A stretch of DNA of 64,000 nt from Chamaelirium japonicum (GCA_947650365.1 OX393555.1:82155995-82219994); one strand, 5' to 3'. Positions 33,165-46,439 are shown, counted from the first letter of the stretch. Program-made: numbers and translations. Notes: generated by a model not told the origin, from the letters alone.

Positions 33165-33890
33165 TAAGCTTATCATAGTAATATTACTATAATTTTTTTA
33201 ATTAAATTAATCATTTATTTAATTATTAAATATTTAAAATAATTTAATAATTTAAATAATTAATTTTTTAGTAAAATAATTAAATTACTCAATTATTGAA
33301 TTATCTAGTTATTTAATTAAATTTATTATTTTATTTATTTAATATTATTATATTATTAAATAATTCAATTAGGTAACATTTAATTATTTAAATTATTAAA
33401 TAAAGAAATAATTATTTAATTATATAATTAATTAATTAATTAATTTTATTAATTATTTCTTTAATTATTATTTATCTTTAATTAAAATTTTATTTAGTGA
33501 AGAAATATATTAAATAGATTATTTACTTAAACAAAAAAATAATTTAATTAAAAAAAATATTTTTTTATAATCATAAAACGTTGAGATGATTTAAATAACT
33601 AATTAAAGAAATAATGATTATCATAGTAATATTACTATAATTTAAAAAATTTAAACTATGATAATTTAATAAATAGGGTTTCTATAATATTTCTTCGTAT
33701 ATTAGTTAAATTAATAATCTATTGAATATTAAATAAATTATTTATTTTACTAAATACTTAATAATTAAATTATTTAAATTATTAAATTATTTAAATTATT
33801 AAATAATTTAATAAATAAATAATTTTATTAAAACACTTATAGTAACATTACTATGATAATCATAATAACGTTGAGATTATTCTTTTTTAA
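33165..33890. repeat. AT-only island, composite of opposite halves
   Basis: It enters like a plus-sense island (GTTATTAAGCTTATCATAGTAATATTACTATAATTTTTTT), has a second plus-sense entry near 33610, and exits like a minus-sense island (TAACATTACTATGATAATCATAATAACGTTGAGAT) near 33840. It is an inverted fusion of at least two islands. Confidence 0.6.
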
Positions 33891-35819
33891 TTAAATTATA
33901 AATGAAGAGAGAAGAGAGGAGAAGTCCCGCTCTAGTCTATAAATAAAATAAATAAGCAATCTTTTATCTCACAACGCATTTCAGCACGAACATGTCGAGC
34001 CTAGCCGACCAGTCACAAGAAAACAGAGAGAGAAACGAAGACAAAAGAGATAGAAGAACAGAGAAGAGAACGGAGAGATAAACGAAGCTAGAGAGAAGAA
34101 CTTCTGCTCCAGTCCATTAGCCAAGGGTATAGGTGTCAAGTAAGAAGGAATCTAAATTCCAAAACTCTACTTCTCAAAAGTATCATCTCAATGTTATTAT
34201 GATTATCATATTAAATTTTCTTCTCTTTTTGTTTTAATTTAACGATTAACTTAATTATAAAAATTATAGTAGCATTATTATGATATATGATTATTTAACT
34301 AATTATGACATTGAGGTGAATTAGGAAAAGTAGAAGAAAAAGGACCTATATTTAATTAATTATAGGTAGAAGAGATATAAATATAGATTAGGTATGAATA
34401 TTATTTATAAGAGAGATTTAAATTCCAATTAATTGATTGTAGGACTTCTTCTCTCTTCCCTCTTCTATCTTCTCTATTCTTTCTTCGACATGTTCATACT
34501 GATGACGTGTTGTAAGATAATTTAATATTTAATAATTCTCTCTGTGTTTATGTCTCTGTTCTCTTCTCGCTTTCTCTCACCTCACAACACGTTATTAGTA
34601 CAAATATGTCGAGCCCAACCGACCAATCATAAGAAAACAAAGAGAGAATCAAAGACAAAAGAGAGAGAAGAAGAGAGAAGAGAAAGAAGAGATAAACGAG
34701 GACAAAAAAGAGAGAAGAAGACATAAGAGAACGGAGAGATAAACAAAGATAGAAGAGAGAAGAAGTCCTGCTCTAATTCATTCACCATAGGTATAAGTGT
34801 GAAGTAAGAAGGATAGCTATCCATTGTCGGATCTCTTTCATGGACTAGAGTTTCCCATAGATTGCTTAGGCCTACCCTATAACTAATATATGACCCCTGT
34901 AGAGTGGGGTATGTTTGACGGCTCTTTCTTTCTCCCATCTCACAATACGTTATCAGCACGAACATGTTGAGCCGAGTCGACCAATCAAAAGAAAACGGGA
35001 AGAGAAACAAAGACAGAAGTAGAGTTTTAGAATTTATATTCTTTTTTACTTCACACCTAAATCTGTGGCGAATGGACTCGAACAGGACTTCTTCTCTCTT
35101 CTATCTTTGTTTATCTCTATATTCTCTTCTCTTTTGTTCTCTCTCTTCTATCTTCGTTTCTTTCTCTATTTTCTTGTAGCTGGTCAGCTGGGCTTGACAT
35201 GTTCATGCGGATAATATATTGTGAGAAGAAAGAAGAAAAGAGAAGAGAGAAGTAAGAAGGAATCTAAATTCCAAAACTCCACTTCTCAGTATTTATATGA
35301 CCCTTTTATGGTAGTACACGTTTGACGACTCTCTCTTTCTCACATCTCACAACACGTTATCAGCACGAAAAATCAAGCCCAACCGATTAGTCATAAGAAA
35401 ACAAAGAAAGAAATAAAGACAAAAGTAGAGTTTTGGAATTTAGATTCCTTCTTACTTTAAACTTATACTTCACACGGATATTGGTATGAAGTAAGAAGGA
35501 ATCTAAATTCCAAAACTCCACAGAAGAGAAAGAAGAAGAAAGAAGAGAGAACGGAGAGAGAAACGAAGACAGAAGAGAGAAGAAAAAAGAAGAGAACGAA
35601 GAGATAAACGAAGATAGAAGAGAGAAGAACTCCTATTCTATTCCATTGACCACGGGTATAGGTGTGAAGTAAGAAGGAATCTAAATTCCAAAAGGTCACT
35701 TCTGTCTTCGTTTCTCTCTCCGTTTTCTTGCGACTGGTCAGCTGAGCTCGACATGTTCGTACTGATAACGTATTGTGAGATGGAAGAAAGAGAGAAGAGA
35801 ACGGAGACATAAATGTGAC

Positions 35820-35985
35820 GAGCTTAAATTAAATAAAATTTATTAAACACGTTATTATTAATTTAATTTAATAAATAATATAAGAGATATTTAAATAATT
35901 TGAATTGATTTAAAAATTTAATTAACTAGTTATTTAATTATTTTTTTAGTATTAATAAAATAAAATAAACTAATTAAATAAATAT
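35820..35985. other. AT-rich stretch in the array without recognisable unit boundaries
   Basis: TTTAATTAAATAA-type sequence between two purine-rich leaders. It lacks the usual island entry and exit and is probably an internal piece. Confidence 0.4.
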
Positions 35986-38900
35986 TAAGAGAGAAGAGAA
36001 AAGAAGTCCTGCTCCAGTCCATTTACCATGGGTATAGGTGTGAAGTAAGATGGAATGTAAATTCCAAAATTCCACAGAAGAGAGAGAAGAAAAGAGAAGA
36101 GAACGAAGAGATAAATAAAGAGAGAAGAGAGAAGAAGTCCTACTCTAGTCAATTGGCCACGGGTATAGGTATGAAGTAGGAAGGAATCTAAATTTCAAAA
36201 CTCCACAAAGGAGAGAGAAGAAGAGAAAAAAAAACATAAAGAGAAACAAAAACAGAAGAAGAGAGAAGAGAACGTAAAGATAAATAAAGAGAGAAGAGAG
36301 AAGAAGTCCTGCTCTAGTCCATTAGCCACGGGTATAGGTGTGAACTAAGACGGAATCTAAATTCCAAAACTCTACTTCGCAATAGTATCATCTCGACACT
36401 ATTATGTTTATCATAGTAATGTTACAATAATTTTTTTAATTAAATTAATCATTTATTTATTTATTAAATATTTTAAATAATTTAATAATTAAGTTTTTAT
36501 TAAAATAATTAATTGAATATAATTATTATAGTATAAATAGTTATTGAATTATCTAAATAAAATAAATTATTGCAAAGTGGAGTTTTTGAAATTTAGATTC
36601 CTTCTTACTTCACACCTATACCCGTTGCCAATGGACTGGAGCATGACTTCTTCTTTCCTTATTTATCTCTTTGTTCTCTTCTCTCTTATTTTCTCTTTTC
36701 TGTGGAATTTTGAAATTTAGATTCCTACTTACTTCATACCTATACCCGTGGCGAATGGACTAGGCAAGACTTCTTATCTCTTCTTTCTCAATATTTATTT
36801 AATTAGTTTACTTTATATTGTTAATATTACAAAAATAATTAAATAACTAGATAATTAAATAATTAAATTAATTAATGATTTTATAAAAACTTAATTATTA
36901 AATTATCTAATTATTAAATTATTTAATAATTAATAAATAATTATAGTAACATTACTATGATAATCATAATAACGTTGAGATGATACTATTGAGAAGTGGA
37001 GTTTTGGAATTTAGATTCCTTCTTACTTCACACCTATATCTATGACGAATGGAGTAAAGCAAGACTTCTCTCTTCTCTCTTCATTTATCTCTTCATTCTC
37101 CTTTCTCTTCTTCTCTCTCTTATATCTTCGTTTCTCTCTATATTTTCTTCTCTCTTTTGTCTTTGTTTCTTTTTCCTATAGATTGTTTAGGCCCTAAGTT
37201 AGCTTACCCTATAAATAATATACGACCCCTTTAGGGTAGGGCACATTTGATAGCTCTCTCTTTCTTCTATCTCAAAACACGTTATCAGCATGAACATATC
37301 GAGCCCAACCGACCAGTCATAAGAAAACAGAAAGAGAAATAAAGATAAAAGAGAGAAAAGAAGAGAGAAGATAACGGAGAGATAAACGAAGAGAGAAGAC
37401 AGAAGAAGATAGAACAGAACGGAGAGATAAATGAAGAGAGAAGAGAGAAGAAGTCCCACTCCAGTCCATTAACCACGGGTATAGGTGTGAAGTATGAAGG
37501 AATCTAAATTCCAAAACTCTACTTCTTAATATTTATACGACCCCTTTAGGGTGGGGCTCGTTTGACGGCTCTCTCTTTCTCCCATCTCATAACACGTTAT
37601 CGGCATGAACCTATTGAGCCCAACCGACCAGTCACAAAAAAACGAAAAAAGAAACGAAGATAGAAGTGGAGTTTTGGAATTTAGATTCCTTCTAACTTCA
37701 CAACTATACCCGTGGTTATTGGACTGGAGCAGGACTTCATCTCTCTTCTCTCTTTATTTATCTCTCTATTCTCTTCTTTCTCTTCTTCTCTCTCTTCTGT
37801 CTTCATTTCTCTCTCCGTTTCTTATGACTGGTCGGTTGGGCTCGATATATTCGTGCTGATAACATGTTGTGAGATGGAAGAAAGAAAGAGCCGTCTAACG
37901 TGCCCCACCCTAAAGGGGTCGTATATTATTTATATGGTAAGTATTGTGAGATGGGAGAATGAGAGAGCCATCAAACATGCCCCATCCTAAACAGGTCGTA
38001 TAAATATTAAGAAGTAGAGATTTAGAATTTAGATTCCTTCTTACTTTACACCTGTACCCGTGGCCAATGGACTAGAGCAGGACTTCTTCTCTCTTCGTTT
38101 ATCTCTCCATTCTATTCTCTATTCTTCTCTCTCTTTTGTCTTTGTTTCTCTCTCTGTTTTTTTCACAATCATATATTAGTTAAATAACATAGAGCAGGAC
38201 TTCTTTTCTCTTCTCTCTTTATTTATCTCTCCATTCTCTTATCTCTTCTCATAACACGATATCTACACGAACATGTCGAGCCCAGCAGACCAGTCATAAT
38301 AGAGAAAGAAACGAAGAGAGAAGAGAGAGAAGAAGAGAAAAGAGAATAAAGAGATAAACGAAGAGAGAAGAGAGAGAAAGTCATACTCCAGTCTATTGGC
38401 CATAGGTATAGCTATGAAGTAAGAAGGAATTTAAATTCTAAAACTCTACTTTGCAATATTTATACGATCGTTTTAGGGTGGGGCATATTTGACGGCTCTC
38501 CCTCTCTTCCATCTCACAACACGTTATCAGTACGAACATGTCGATCCCAGCCGACCAGTCATAAGAAAACGAACATAGAAACAAAGACAAAAAACAAAAG
38601 AAGAGAGAAGAAAACGGAGAGATAAATGAAGATAGAAGGGAGAAGAAGTCCTACTCCAGTCGAAAACTCTATAGAAGAGAGAAAAGAAAAAAGAATAGAA
38701 CAGAGAGATAAATGAAGAGAGAAGAGAGAAGAAGTCCTGCTCCAATCCATTGGCTACGGGTATAGGTGTGAAGTAAGAAAAAATCTAAATTCAAAATCTC
38801 TACTTCTGTCTTTGTTTCTCTATCCGTTTTTTTGGGACAGGTCGGTTGGGCTTGATATATTCGTGCTGATAATGTGTTGTGAGATAGGACAAAGAGAGAC

Positions 38901-39677
38901 CCGTCAAACATGCCCCACCATAAAGGGGTCGTATAAATATTAAGAAGTGGAGTTTTAGAATTTAGATTCTTACTTACTTCGCACCTATACTCGTGACCAA
39001 TGGACTGGAGTAGGGCTTCTTCTCTTTTCTCTCTTTATTTATCTCTCTATTATCTTCTCTATTCTTCTCTCTCTTCTGTCTTTGTTTCTCTCTCCGTTTT
39101 TTTGCGACTGGTCGGCTGGGCTCGACATGTTCATACTGATAACGTGTTGTGAGAAGAGAGAAGAAGAGAGAATAGAGAAGAAGTCAAAAACTCCACTTCT
39201 TAATAATATAATTAAATCTCTATATTCTCTTCTCTCTTCTCCCATGGATTAGGGTTTCCTATAGATTGCTTAGGCCCTAAGTAAGCTTACCCTATAAATA
39301 ATATATGATCCTTTTAGGGTGGGTCATATTTGACGGCTCTCTCTTTTTTCTATCTCATAACACGTTATCAGTACGAATATGTCGAGCCCAACCGACCAGT
39401 CACAAGAAAACAGAGAAAGAAGACCTACTCCAGTCCATTGGCCATGGGTATAGGAATGAACTAAGAAGGAATCTAAATTCTAAAACTCTACTTCTCAATA
39501 ATATAATTAAATCTTACTATTCTCTTCTCTTTTTTCCCATGGATTAGGGTTTCACATAGATTGCTTAGGCCCTAAGTAAGCATACGCTATAAATAATATA
39601 CAACCCCTTTAGGGTGGAGCATGTTTGATTGTGCTCACTTTCTTCTATCTCACAATACGTTATCAGCACGAATATTT

Positions 39678-40020
39678 TGTAACATCCGCTCCAAACACAC
39701 AAGATATTGTCCGCTTTGCCCGTGCTCGCACGAGAACTTCTCAGGGAGGTCACCCATCCTGGTACTACTCTCGCCCGAGCACGCTTAACTACGGAGTTCT
39801 TACGAAATCCGTAGCGACGCACGGTTTTTAAAACGCGTCTTTTATGTTTGGGAGGGGAAATTATATAAGTAGCACAGGATCTCCTTCTCTCCAGGCGATA
39901 TGGGGCTAACTCATGGCCTTGTACACCTCACCTCACCTCACCTCACCTCATCCATCTTGGCATTCCCGCCTCAGGAGTCTTGGCTCTTGGCTATTGGCCT
40001 ATTGGATCTTGGTCGTCATA
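39678..40020 (-). repeat. Cassandra LTR 1 with 5S rRNA-derived segment
   Basis: The 5S-like segment is at about 39718-39835. The internal A box AGTTAAGCGTGCT lies at 39778-39790 and the C-box region GGATGGGTGACCTCC at 39745-39759 (both minus strand), so RNA polymerase III control elements are retained. A CACCT pentamer run lies near 39927-39950. This is the downstream (3') LTR of the cluster. Confidence 0.92.
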
Positions 40021-40099
40021 ATCCACCCCCCTTAGAGCTACACGTCCTCGTATAGGGTTAGACCCCCCATCCCGAGGAGAACCGGCTCTGATACCATTT
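40021..40099 (-). repeat. Cassandra internal region 1
   Basis: Primer site TGGTATCAGAGCC (minus strand) at 40084-40096, three bases from LTR 2. Polypurine tract CTAAGGGGGGTGG at 40023-40035 before LTR 1. No coding capacity. Confidence 0.9.
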
Positions 40100-40442
40100 T
40101 GTAACATCCGCCCCAAACACACAAGATATTGTCCGCTTTACCCGTGCTCGCACGAGAACTTCCCAGGGTGGTCACCCATCCTGGTACTGCTCTCGCCTGA
40201 GCACGCTTAACTACGGAGTTCTTACGAAATCCGTAGCGGCGCACAGTTTTTAAAACGCGTCTTCTATGTTTGGAAGGAGAAATTATATAAGTAGCTCAGG
40301 ATCTCCTTCTCTCCAGGCGATGTGGGGCTAACTCATGGCCTTGTACACCTCACCTCACCTTACCTCACCTCATCCATCTTGGCATTCCCGCCTCAGGAGT
40401 CTTGGCTCTTGGCTATTGGCCTATTGGATCTTGGTTGTCACA
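40100..40442 (-). repeat. Cassandra LTR 2 with 5S rRNA-derived segment
   Basis: 343 bp; 5S-like segment at about 40140-40257. It differs from LTR 1 by a small number of substitutions. Confidence 0.92.
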
Positions 40443-40522
40443 ATCCACCCCCCTTAGGGCTACACGCCCTCGTGTAGGGTTAGACCCCCCCATCCCGAGG
40501 AGAACCGGCTCTGATACCATTT
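40443..40522 (-). repeat. Cassandra internal region 2
   Basis: 80 bp with the same primer site and purine tract as internal region 1. Confidence 0.9.
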
Positions 40523-40865
40523 TGTAACATCCGCCCCAAACAGATAAGATATTGTCCGCTTTGCCCGTGCTCGCACGAGAACTTCCCAGGGAGGTCACCT
40601 ATCCTGGTACTACTTCCGCCCGAGCACGCTTAACTACGGAGTTCTAACGAAATCCGTAGCGGCGCACGGTTTTTAAAATGCGTCTTCTATGTTTGGGAGG
40701 GGAAATTATATAAGTAGCACATGATCTCCTTCTCTCCAGGCGATGTGGGGCTAACTCATGGCCTTGTACACCTCACCTCACCTCACCTCACCTCATCCAT
40801 CTTGGCATTCCCGCCTCAGGAGTCTTGGCTCTTGGCTATTGGCCTATTGGATCTTGGTCGTCACA
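40523..40865 (-). repeat. Cassandra LTR 3 with 5S rRNA-derived segment
   Basis: 343 bp; 5S-like segment at about 40563-40680. Same boundaries as LTR 1 and 2. Confidence 0.92.
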
Positions 40866-40945
40866 ATCCACCCCCCTTAGGGCTACACGTCCTCGTGTAG
40901 GGTTAGACCCCCCCATCCCGAGGAGAACCGGCTCTGATACCATTT
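40866..40945 (-). repeat. Cassandra internal region 3
   Basis: 80 bp with the same primer site and purine tract. Near-identical to region 2. Confidence 0.9.
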
Positions 40946-41319
40946 TGTAACATCCACCCCAAACACACAAGATTTTGTCCGCTTTGCCCGTGCCCGTACG
41001 AGAACTTCCCTGGGTGGTCACCCATCCTGGTACTGCTCTCGCCCGAGCACGCTTAACTACGGAGTTCTTACGAAATCCGTAGCGGCGCACGGTTTTAAAA
41101 CGCGTCATGTATGTTTAGGAGGAGAAATTATATAAGTAGCTCAGGATCTCCTTCTCTCCAAGCGATGTGGGGCTAACTCATGGCCTTGTACACCTCACCT
41201 CACCTCACCTCACCTCATCCATCTTGGCATTCTCGCCTCAGGAGTCTTGGCTCTTGGCTATTGGCCTACTCAGGTGTCTTGGCTCTTGGCTATTGGCCTA
41301 TTGGATCTTGGTTGTCACA
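40946..41319 (-). repeat. Cassandra LTR 4 with 5S rRNA-derived segment
   Basis: 374 bp; 5S-like segment at about 40986-41103. It is 31 bp longer because a GGTGTCTTGGCTCTTGGC-type segment near 41240-41300 is present twice in tandem. This is the upstream (5') LTR of the cluster. Confidence 0.92.
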
Positions 41320-43749
41320 TATTTCGAGCCCAACCGACCAATTACAAGAAAACGGAGAGAGAAATAAAGACAAAAGAGAGAGATGAAAAGAGAAGAGAAC
41401 GAAGAGATAAACAAAGAGAGAAGAGAGAAGAGAAAAGAAAGAAGAAGTCCTGCTCCAGTCCATTGGCCACAAGTATAGGTGTGAAGTAAGAAGGAATCTA
41501 AATTCTAAAACTCCACAGACAAGAGAGAAGTAGAGATAAGAGAATAGAGAGGTAAATAAAGAGAGAAAAGAGAAGAAGTCCTACTCAAGTCCATTGGCCA
41601 CGAGTATAGGTGTGAGGTAAGATGGAATCTAAATTCCAAAACTCCACTTCTGTCTTCGTTTCTCTCTCTATTTTCTTACGACTGGTCGGATGGGCTCGAC
41701 ATGTTCGTGCTGATAACGTATTGTGAGATGGGAGAAAGAGAAAGTCGTCAAACATGCCCTACCCTAAAGGGGTCATATATTATTTATAGGGTAAGCTTAC
41801 TTAGGGCCTAAGCAATCTATGAGAAACCCAAGTCCATGGAAAAAGATAGAAGAAAACGGAGAAATAATCGAAGATAGAAGAGAGAAGAAGTCCTGCTCCA
41901 GTCCATTGGCTACAGGTATAGGTGTAAAGTTAGAAGGAATCTATATTCCAAAACTCAAGTTCTGTCTTCATTTCTCTCTCTGTTTTTTTACGACTGGTCG
42001 GCTGGGCTTGACATGTTCATGCTGATAATGTGTTTTGAGATGGGAGAAAGAGAGAGCCGTCAAATGTTCCCAATCCTATGAGGGTTGTATATTATTTAAA
42101 AGGTAAGATTACTTAGGGCCTAAGCAATCTATAGGAAACCCTAATCCATATAAGAGATAAAGAAGAGAACAAAGAGATTTAATTATATTATTGAGAAATG
42201 GAGTTTTGGAATTTAGGTTCCTTCTTACTTCGTACCTACACCCATGGTAAATGGACATAAGAAGGACTTCTTCTCTCTTCGTTTATCTCTCTGTTCTCTT
42301 CTCTCTTCATTTATCTCTCTGTTCTCTTCTCTCTTCTCTCTTCTCACAATATGTTATCAGCATGAACATGTCAACCCCAACCGACCAGTCGCAAAAAAAC
42401 AGAGAGAGAAACAAAGACAGAAGAGAGAAAAGAATGAAGAGAATGGAGAAATAAATGGTGTAAGAAGAAAGAAGAGAAAAGAAGACCTACTCCAGTGCAT
42501 TGGCCACGGGTATAGGTGTGATGTAAAAAGGAATCTAAAATCAAAAACTCTACTTCTCAATATTTATACGATCCCTTTAAGGTAGGGCATGTTTGACGGC
42601 TCTCATTTTGACTCATCTTATAATACGTTATCAGCATGATCATTTCGAGCTCAACCAACCAGTCACAAGAAAACGGAGAGATAAACGAAGACAAAAGAGA
42701 TAGAAGAAGAGAGAAGAGATCAGAGAGATAAATAAAGAGAGAAGTAAAAAAAAGTCATGCTCTATTCCATTAGCCATGGGTATAGGTGTGAAGTCAGAAA
42801 AAATCCGACAATGTGTTGTAAGATGGGAGAACGAGGGAGTCGTCAAACGTGCCCCATCCAAAAGGGGTCGTATATTATCTATGGTGTAAGCTTACTTAGG
42901 GCCTAAGTAATCTATGGGAAACCCTAATCCATGGGAGAAGAGAGAAGAGAACGGAGAGATTATAATTATATTTTTGAGAAGTGGAGCTTTAGAATTTAGA
43001 GTCCTTCTTACTTCATACCTATACCTATGGCGAATGGATTGGAGCATGACTTCTTCTCTCTTTGTTTATCTTTCTATTCTCTTCTTTTTTCTTCTCTCTT
43101 CTTAAAATACATTATCAGCACGAACATATCGAGCCCAGCCGGCCAGTCACAAGAAAAGGAAGAGAAAAACAAAGACAGAAGAGAGAGAGAGAAACGAAGA
43201 TAGAAAATAGAGATGAAGAGGGAATAAACAAAGAAAGAAGAGAGAAGAAGTCCTGGTCCAGTCCATTGACCACAGGTAAAGGTGTGAAGTAGGATGAAAT
43301 GTAAATTCTAAAACTCCACAGAAGATTAAAAAGAAGAGAGAAGAGAACAGAGAGATAAATGAAGAGAGAACAGAACAGAAGACCTACTCTAGTTCATTAT
43401 CCACCATCAGATCTTTCTTTTGGAATAGGGTTTCTTATAGATTGATTAATTCCTAAGTAAGATTACTATATAAATAATATAAAGGGTGGAGCATATATGA
43501 CGGCTCACTCTTTATCCCATCTTACAACACGTTATCAGTATGAACATATCGAGCCCAACCGTTAAATAATTCATTTATCTCTCCCTTTTCTTCTCTCTTC
43601 TCTCTTCTCATAACACGTTATTAGCATGAACTTGTCAAGCCTAGTCGACCAGTCACAAGAAAACAGAAAGAGAAATAAAGACAGAAGAGAAAAGAGAACA
43701 AAGAGATAAACAAACAGAGAAGAGAAAAGAAATCCTGCTCCAGCCTATT

Positions 43750-46000
43750 GGTCACGCGTATAGCTGTGAAGTAAGAAGGAATCTAAATTCTAAAACTCCA
43801 CTTCTTAATATTTATATGACCCCTTTAGAGTGGGGCATATTTGACGGCTCTCTCTCTCTCTACCATCTCACAACACATTATCAGCACGAACATGTCGATC
43901 ACAGCCGACAAGTTACAAGAAAATGAAGAGAGAAACAAAGACAGAACAGAGAAGAGAATAGAGAGATAAACAAAGATAGAAGGAAGAAAAAGTTCTGCTC
44001 TAGTCCAAAACTCCATAGAAGAGAGAGAAGAAAAAAAAAGAGGACAGAGAGATAAATAAAGAGAGAAGAGAGAAGAAGTCCTGCTCCAGTCTATTAGCCA
44101 CGGGTATAGGTGTGAAGTAAGAAGAAATCTAAAATCAAAAACTCCTCTTCTGTCTTTGTTTCTCTCTCTATTTTTTTACGGCTAGTCGGCTGGGCTCGAA
44201 ATGTTCATGCTGATAATGTGTTGTGAGATAGGACAAAGAGAGACCCATTAAACATGCCCTACCATAAAGGGGTCGTATAAATAGTGAGAAGTAGAGTTTT
44301 AGAATTTAGATTCCTTCTTAATTCATACTTATACCCGTGGCCAATGGACTGGAGCAAGGCTTCTTCTCTTTTCATTTATCTCTCCATTCTCTTCTCTCTT
44401 CTTCTCTCTCTTCGTCTTTGTTTCTCTCTCCGTTTTCTTACGACAGGTCGGCTGGGCTCGATATGTTCGTACTGATAATGTGTTGTGAGAAGAGAAAAGA
44501 AGAAAGAAGAGAACGGAGAGATAAATAAAGAGAGAATAGAGAAGAAGTCCTGCTCCAGTCTATTTGTCACGGTATAGGTATAAAGTAAAAAGGAATCTAA
44601 ATTCCAAAACTCCACCTCTCAATAATATAGTTAAATCTTGCCATTTTATTCTCTCTTCTTTCATGGATTAGGGTTTCCCATAGATTGCTTAGGCCCTAAG
44701 TAAGCTTACCTTATAAATAATATACGACCCCTTTAGGGTGGGGCACATTTGACGGCTCGCTCTTTCTCCCATCTCATAATACGTTATCAGCACGAACATG
44801 TCGAGCCCTGCCGACCAGTCGTAAGAAAATGGAGAGAGAAACGAAAATAGAGGAGATGGAAGAAGAAAGAAGAGAACAGAGATATAAACGAAGATAGAAG
44901 GGAGAATAATTCATACTCCAGTCCATTGGTCACGAGTATAGGTGTGAAGTAAGAAGGAATCTAAATTCGAAAACTCCACAGAAGGGAGAGAAGAAGAGAG
45001 AAGAGAATAGAGAGATAAATAAAGAGAGAAAATAGAAGAAGTCTTACTCCAGTCCATTGGCCATGGATATAGGTGTGAAGTAAGAAGGAATCTAAATTCC
45101 AAAACTTCACTTCTTCCTTCGTTTCTCTCTCCGTTTTTATACAACTGGTCAGATGGGCTCGATATTTTTGTGATGATAACGTGTTGTGAGATGGGAGAAA
45201 AAGAATACCGTTAAATATGCCCCACCCTAAAGGGGTCGTATATTGTATATAGGGTAAGCTTACTTAGGGCCTAAGCAATCTATGTGAAACCCTAATTTAT
45301 GAGAGAATATAGAAGAGAACGGAGAAATAAACAAAGAGAGAAAAGAGAAGAAGTCCTGCTCCACTTTATTAGCCACGGGTATAGGTGTGAAGTTAGAAGG
45401 ATTCTAAATTCTAAAACTCCACTTCTGTCTTTATTTCTCTCTCTGTTTTCTTATGACTGGTCGGTTGGGCTCGACATGTTCGTGCTGATAATATGTTGTG
45501 CGATAGAAGAAAGAGAGAGCCGTCAAACGTTCCCCACCCCAAGGGGGTCGTATATTATTTATAAGGTTAGCTTACTTAGGGCCTAAGCAATCTATAGGAA
45601 ACCCTAATCCATATAAGAGATCAAAAAGAGAATAGAGAGATTTAATTATATTATTGAGAAATAGAGTTTTGGAATATAGGTTCCTTCTTACTTCATACCT
45701 ATACCCGTGATAAATGAACATGAACAGGACTTTACTCTTCGTTTATCTCTCCATTCTCTTCTCTCTTCTTCTCTCTTCTTATAACACGTTATCAGTATAA
45801 ACATGTTGACCCCAACCGACTAGTCATAAAAAAACAGAGAGAGAAACGAACACATAAGAGAGAGAAGAAGAGCAAAAAGAACAGAGAGATAAATAAAGAG
45901 AGCAAAGAGAAAAAGACCTGCTTCAGTGCATTGGCCACGGGTATAGGTGTGAAGTAAAAAGGAATCTAAAATCCAAAACTCCAATTCTTATTAGAAGTGG
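43750..46000. repeat. Segmental duplication of the array, right copy (no Cassandra)
   Basis: Collinear partner of 38400-42600. The position that would correspond to the Cassandra target (near 44780-44795, CAGCACGAACATGTCGAGCCC) is uninterrupted. Confidence 0.55.
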
Positions 46001-46439
46001 AGTTTTGGAATTTAGATTCCTTCTTACTTTACACCTATACCCGTGGCCAATGGACTAGAGCAGGACTTCTTCTCTCTTCTCTCTTCTCTCTTCGTTTATC
46101 TCTCTGTTTCCTTCTCTCTTCTTTTCTCTCTTCTGTCTTCATTTCACTCTTCATTTTATTGTGACTGGTCAGATGGGCTCGATATATTTATGCTGATAAC
46201 ATGTTGTGAGATGGGAAAAAGAAAGAGCCGTCAAACGTGCCCTATCCTTAAAGGGTCGTATATTATTTATAGGGTAAACTTACTTAGGGCCTAAGTAATC
46301 TATAGGAAAGGTGTCATATATTATTTATAGGGTAAGCTTACTTAGGGCCTAAGCAATCCTTGAGAAACCCTAATCCATGGGAGAGGACCGACTGTGGATA
46401 GCCATTCCATCGAACGATCTTATAACAGTTATAATGTTT

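Larger units (their letters stand above)
19407..39677. repeat. Mosaic array, central segment (LTR-like repeat family, both orientations)
   Basis: About 20 kb made only of one family. The marker block GGTCGGCTGGGCTCGA (element on minus strand) or its complement TCGAGCCCAGCCGACC (element on plus strand) recurs on average every 430 bp. The first 2.5 kb is all minus-sense; from about 22.3 kb onward both orientations alternate. Units are truncated at preferred junctions and fused. The short Ser/Leu/Phe-rich frames recur only because the repeat recurs. No host gene is seen. Confidence 0.88.
39678..41319 (-). mobile_element. Tandem Cassandra (TRIM with 5S rRNA in LTRs): four LTRs, three internal regions
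   Basis: LTR-like repeats of 343, 343, 343 and 374 bp run TGTAACA...TGTCACA on the plus strand (TGTGACA...TGTTACA in sense) and alternate with three 79-80-bp internal regions. The cluster is flanked by a perfect TATTT duplication (39673-39677 and 41320-41324). Each LTR holds a 5S rRNA-derived segment in sense. Each internal region starts with TGGTATCAGAGCC, complementary to initiator tRNA-Met, and ends in a GGGGGG purine tract. Cassandra encodes no protein and depends on other elements. The single outer duplication suggests one insertion event followed by, or made as, a tandem multimer. Confidence 0.93.
38400..42600. repeat. Segmental duplication of the array, left copy (contains Cassandra)
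   Basis: Rare variants shared in the same order with 43750-46000 mark a duplication. They include GATAGGACAAAGAGAGACCC with CCACCATAAAGG (38880-38930 and 44225-44275), AAGTTAGAAGGA near the unit end, TTTAGGTTCC, CATATAAGAGAT and AACCCCAACCGAC (42170-42390 and 45620-45820). The left copy is longer mostly because it holds the 1.64-kb Cassandra insertion. Confidence 0.6.

Noticed and set aside
39718-41105. A cluster of four 5S rRNA genes
   Set aside because: The 5S-like segments sit inside Cassandra LTRs with primer site, purine tract and target duplication, and their 5' parts differ clearly from plant 5S rRNA.
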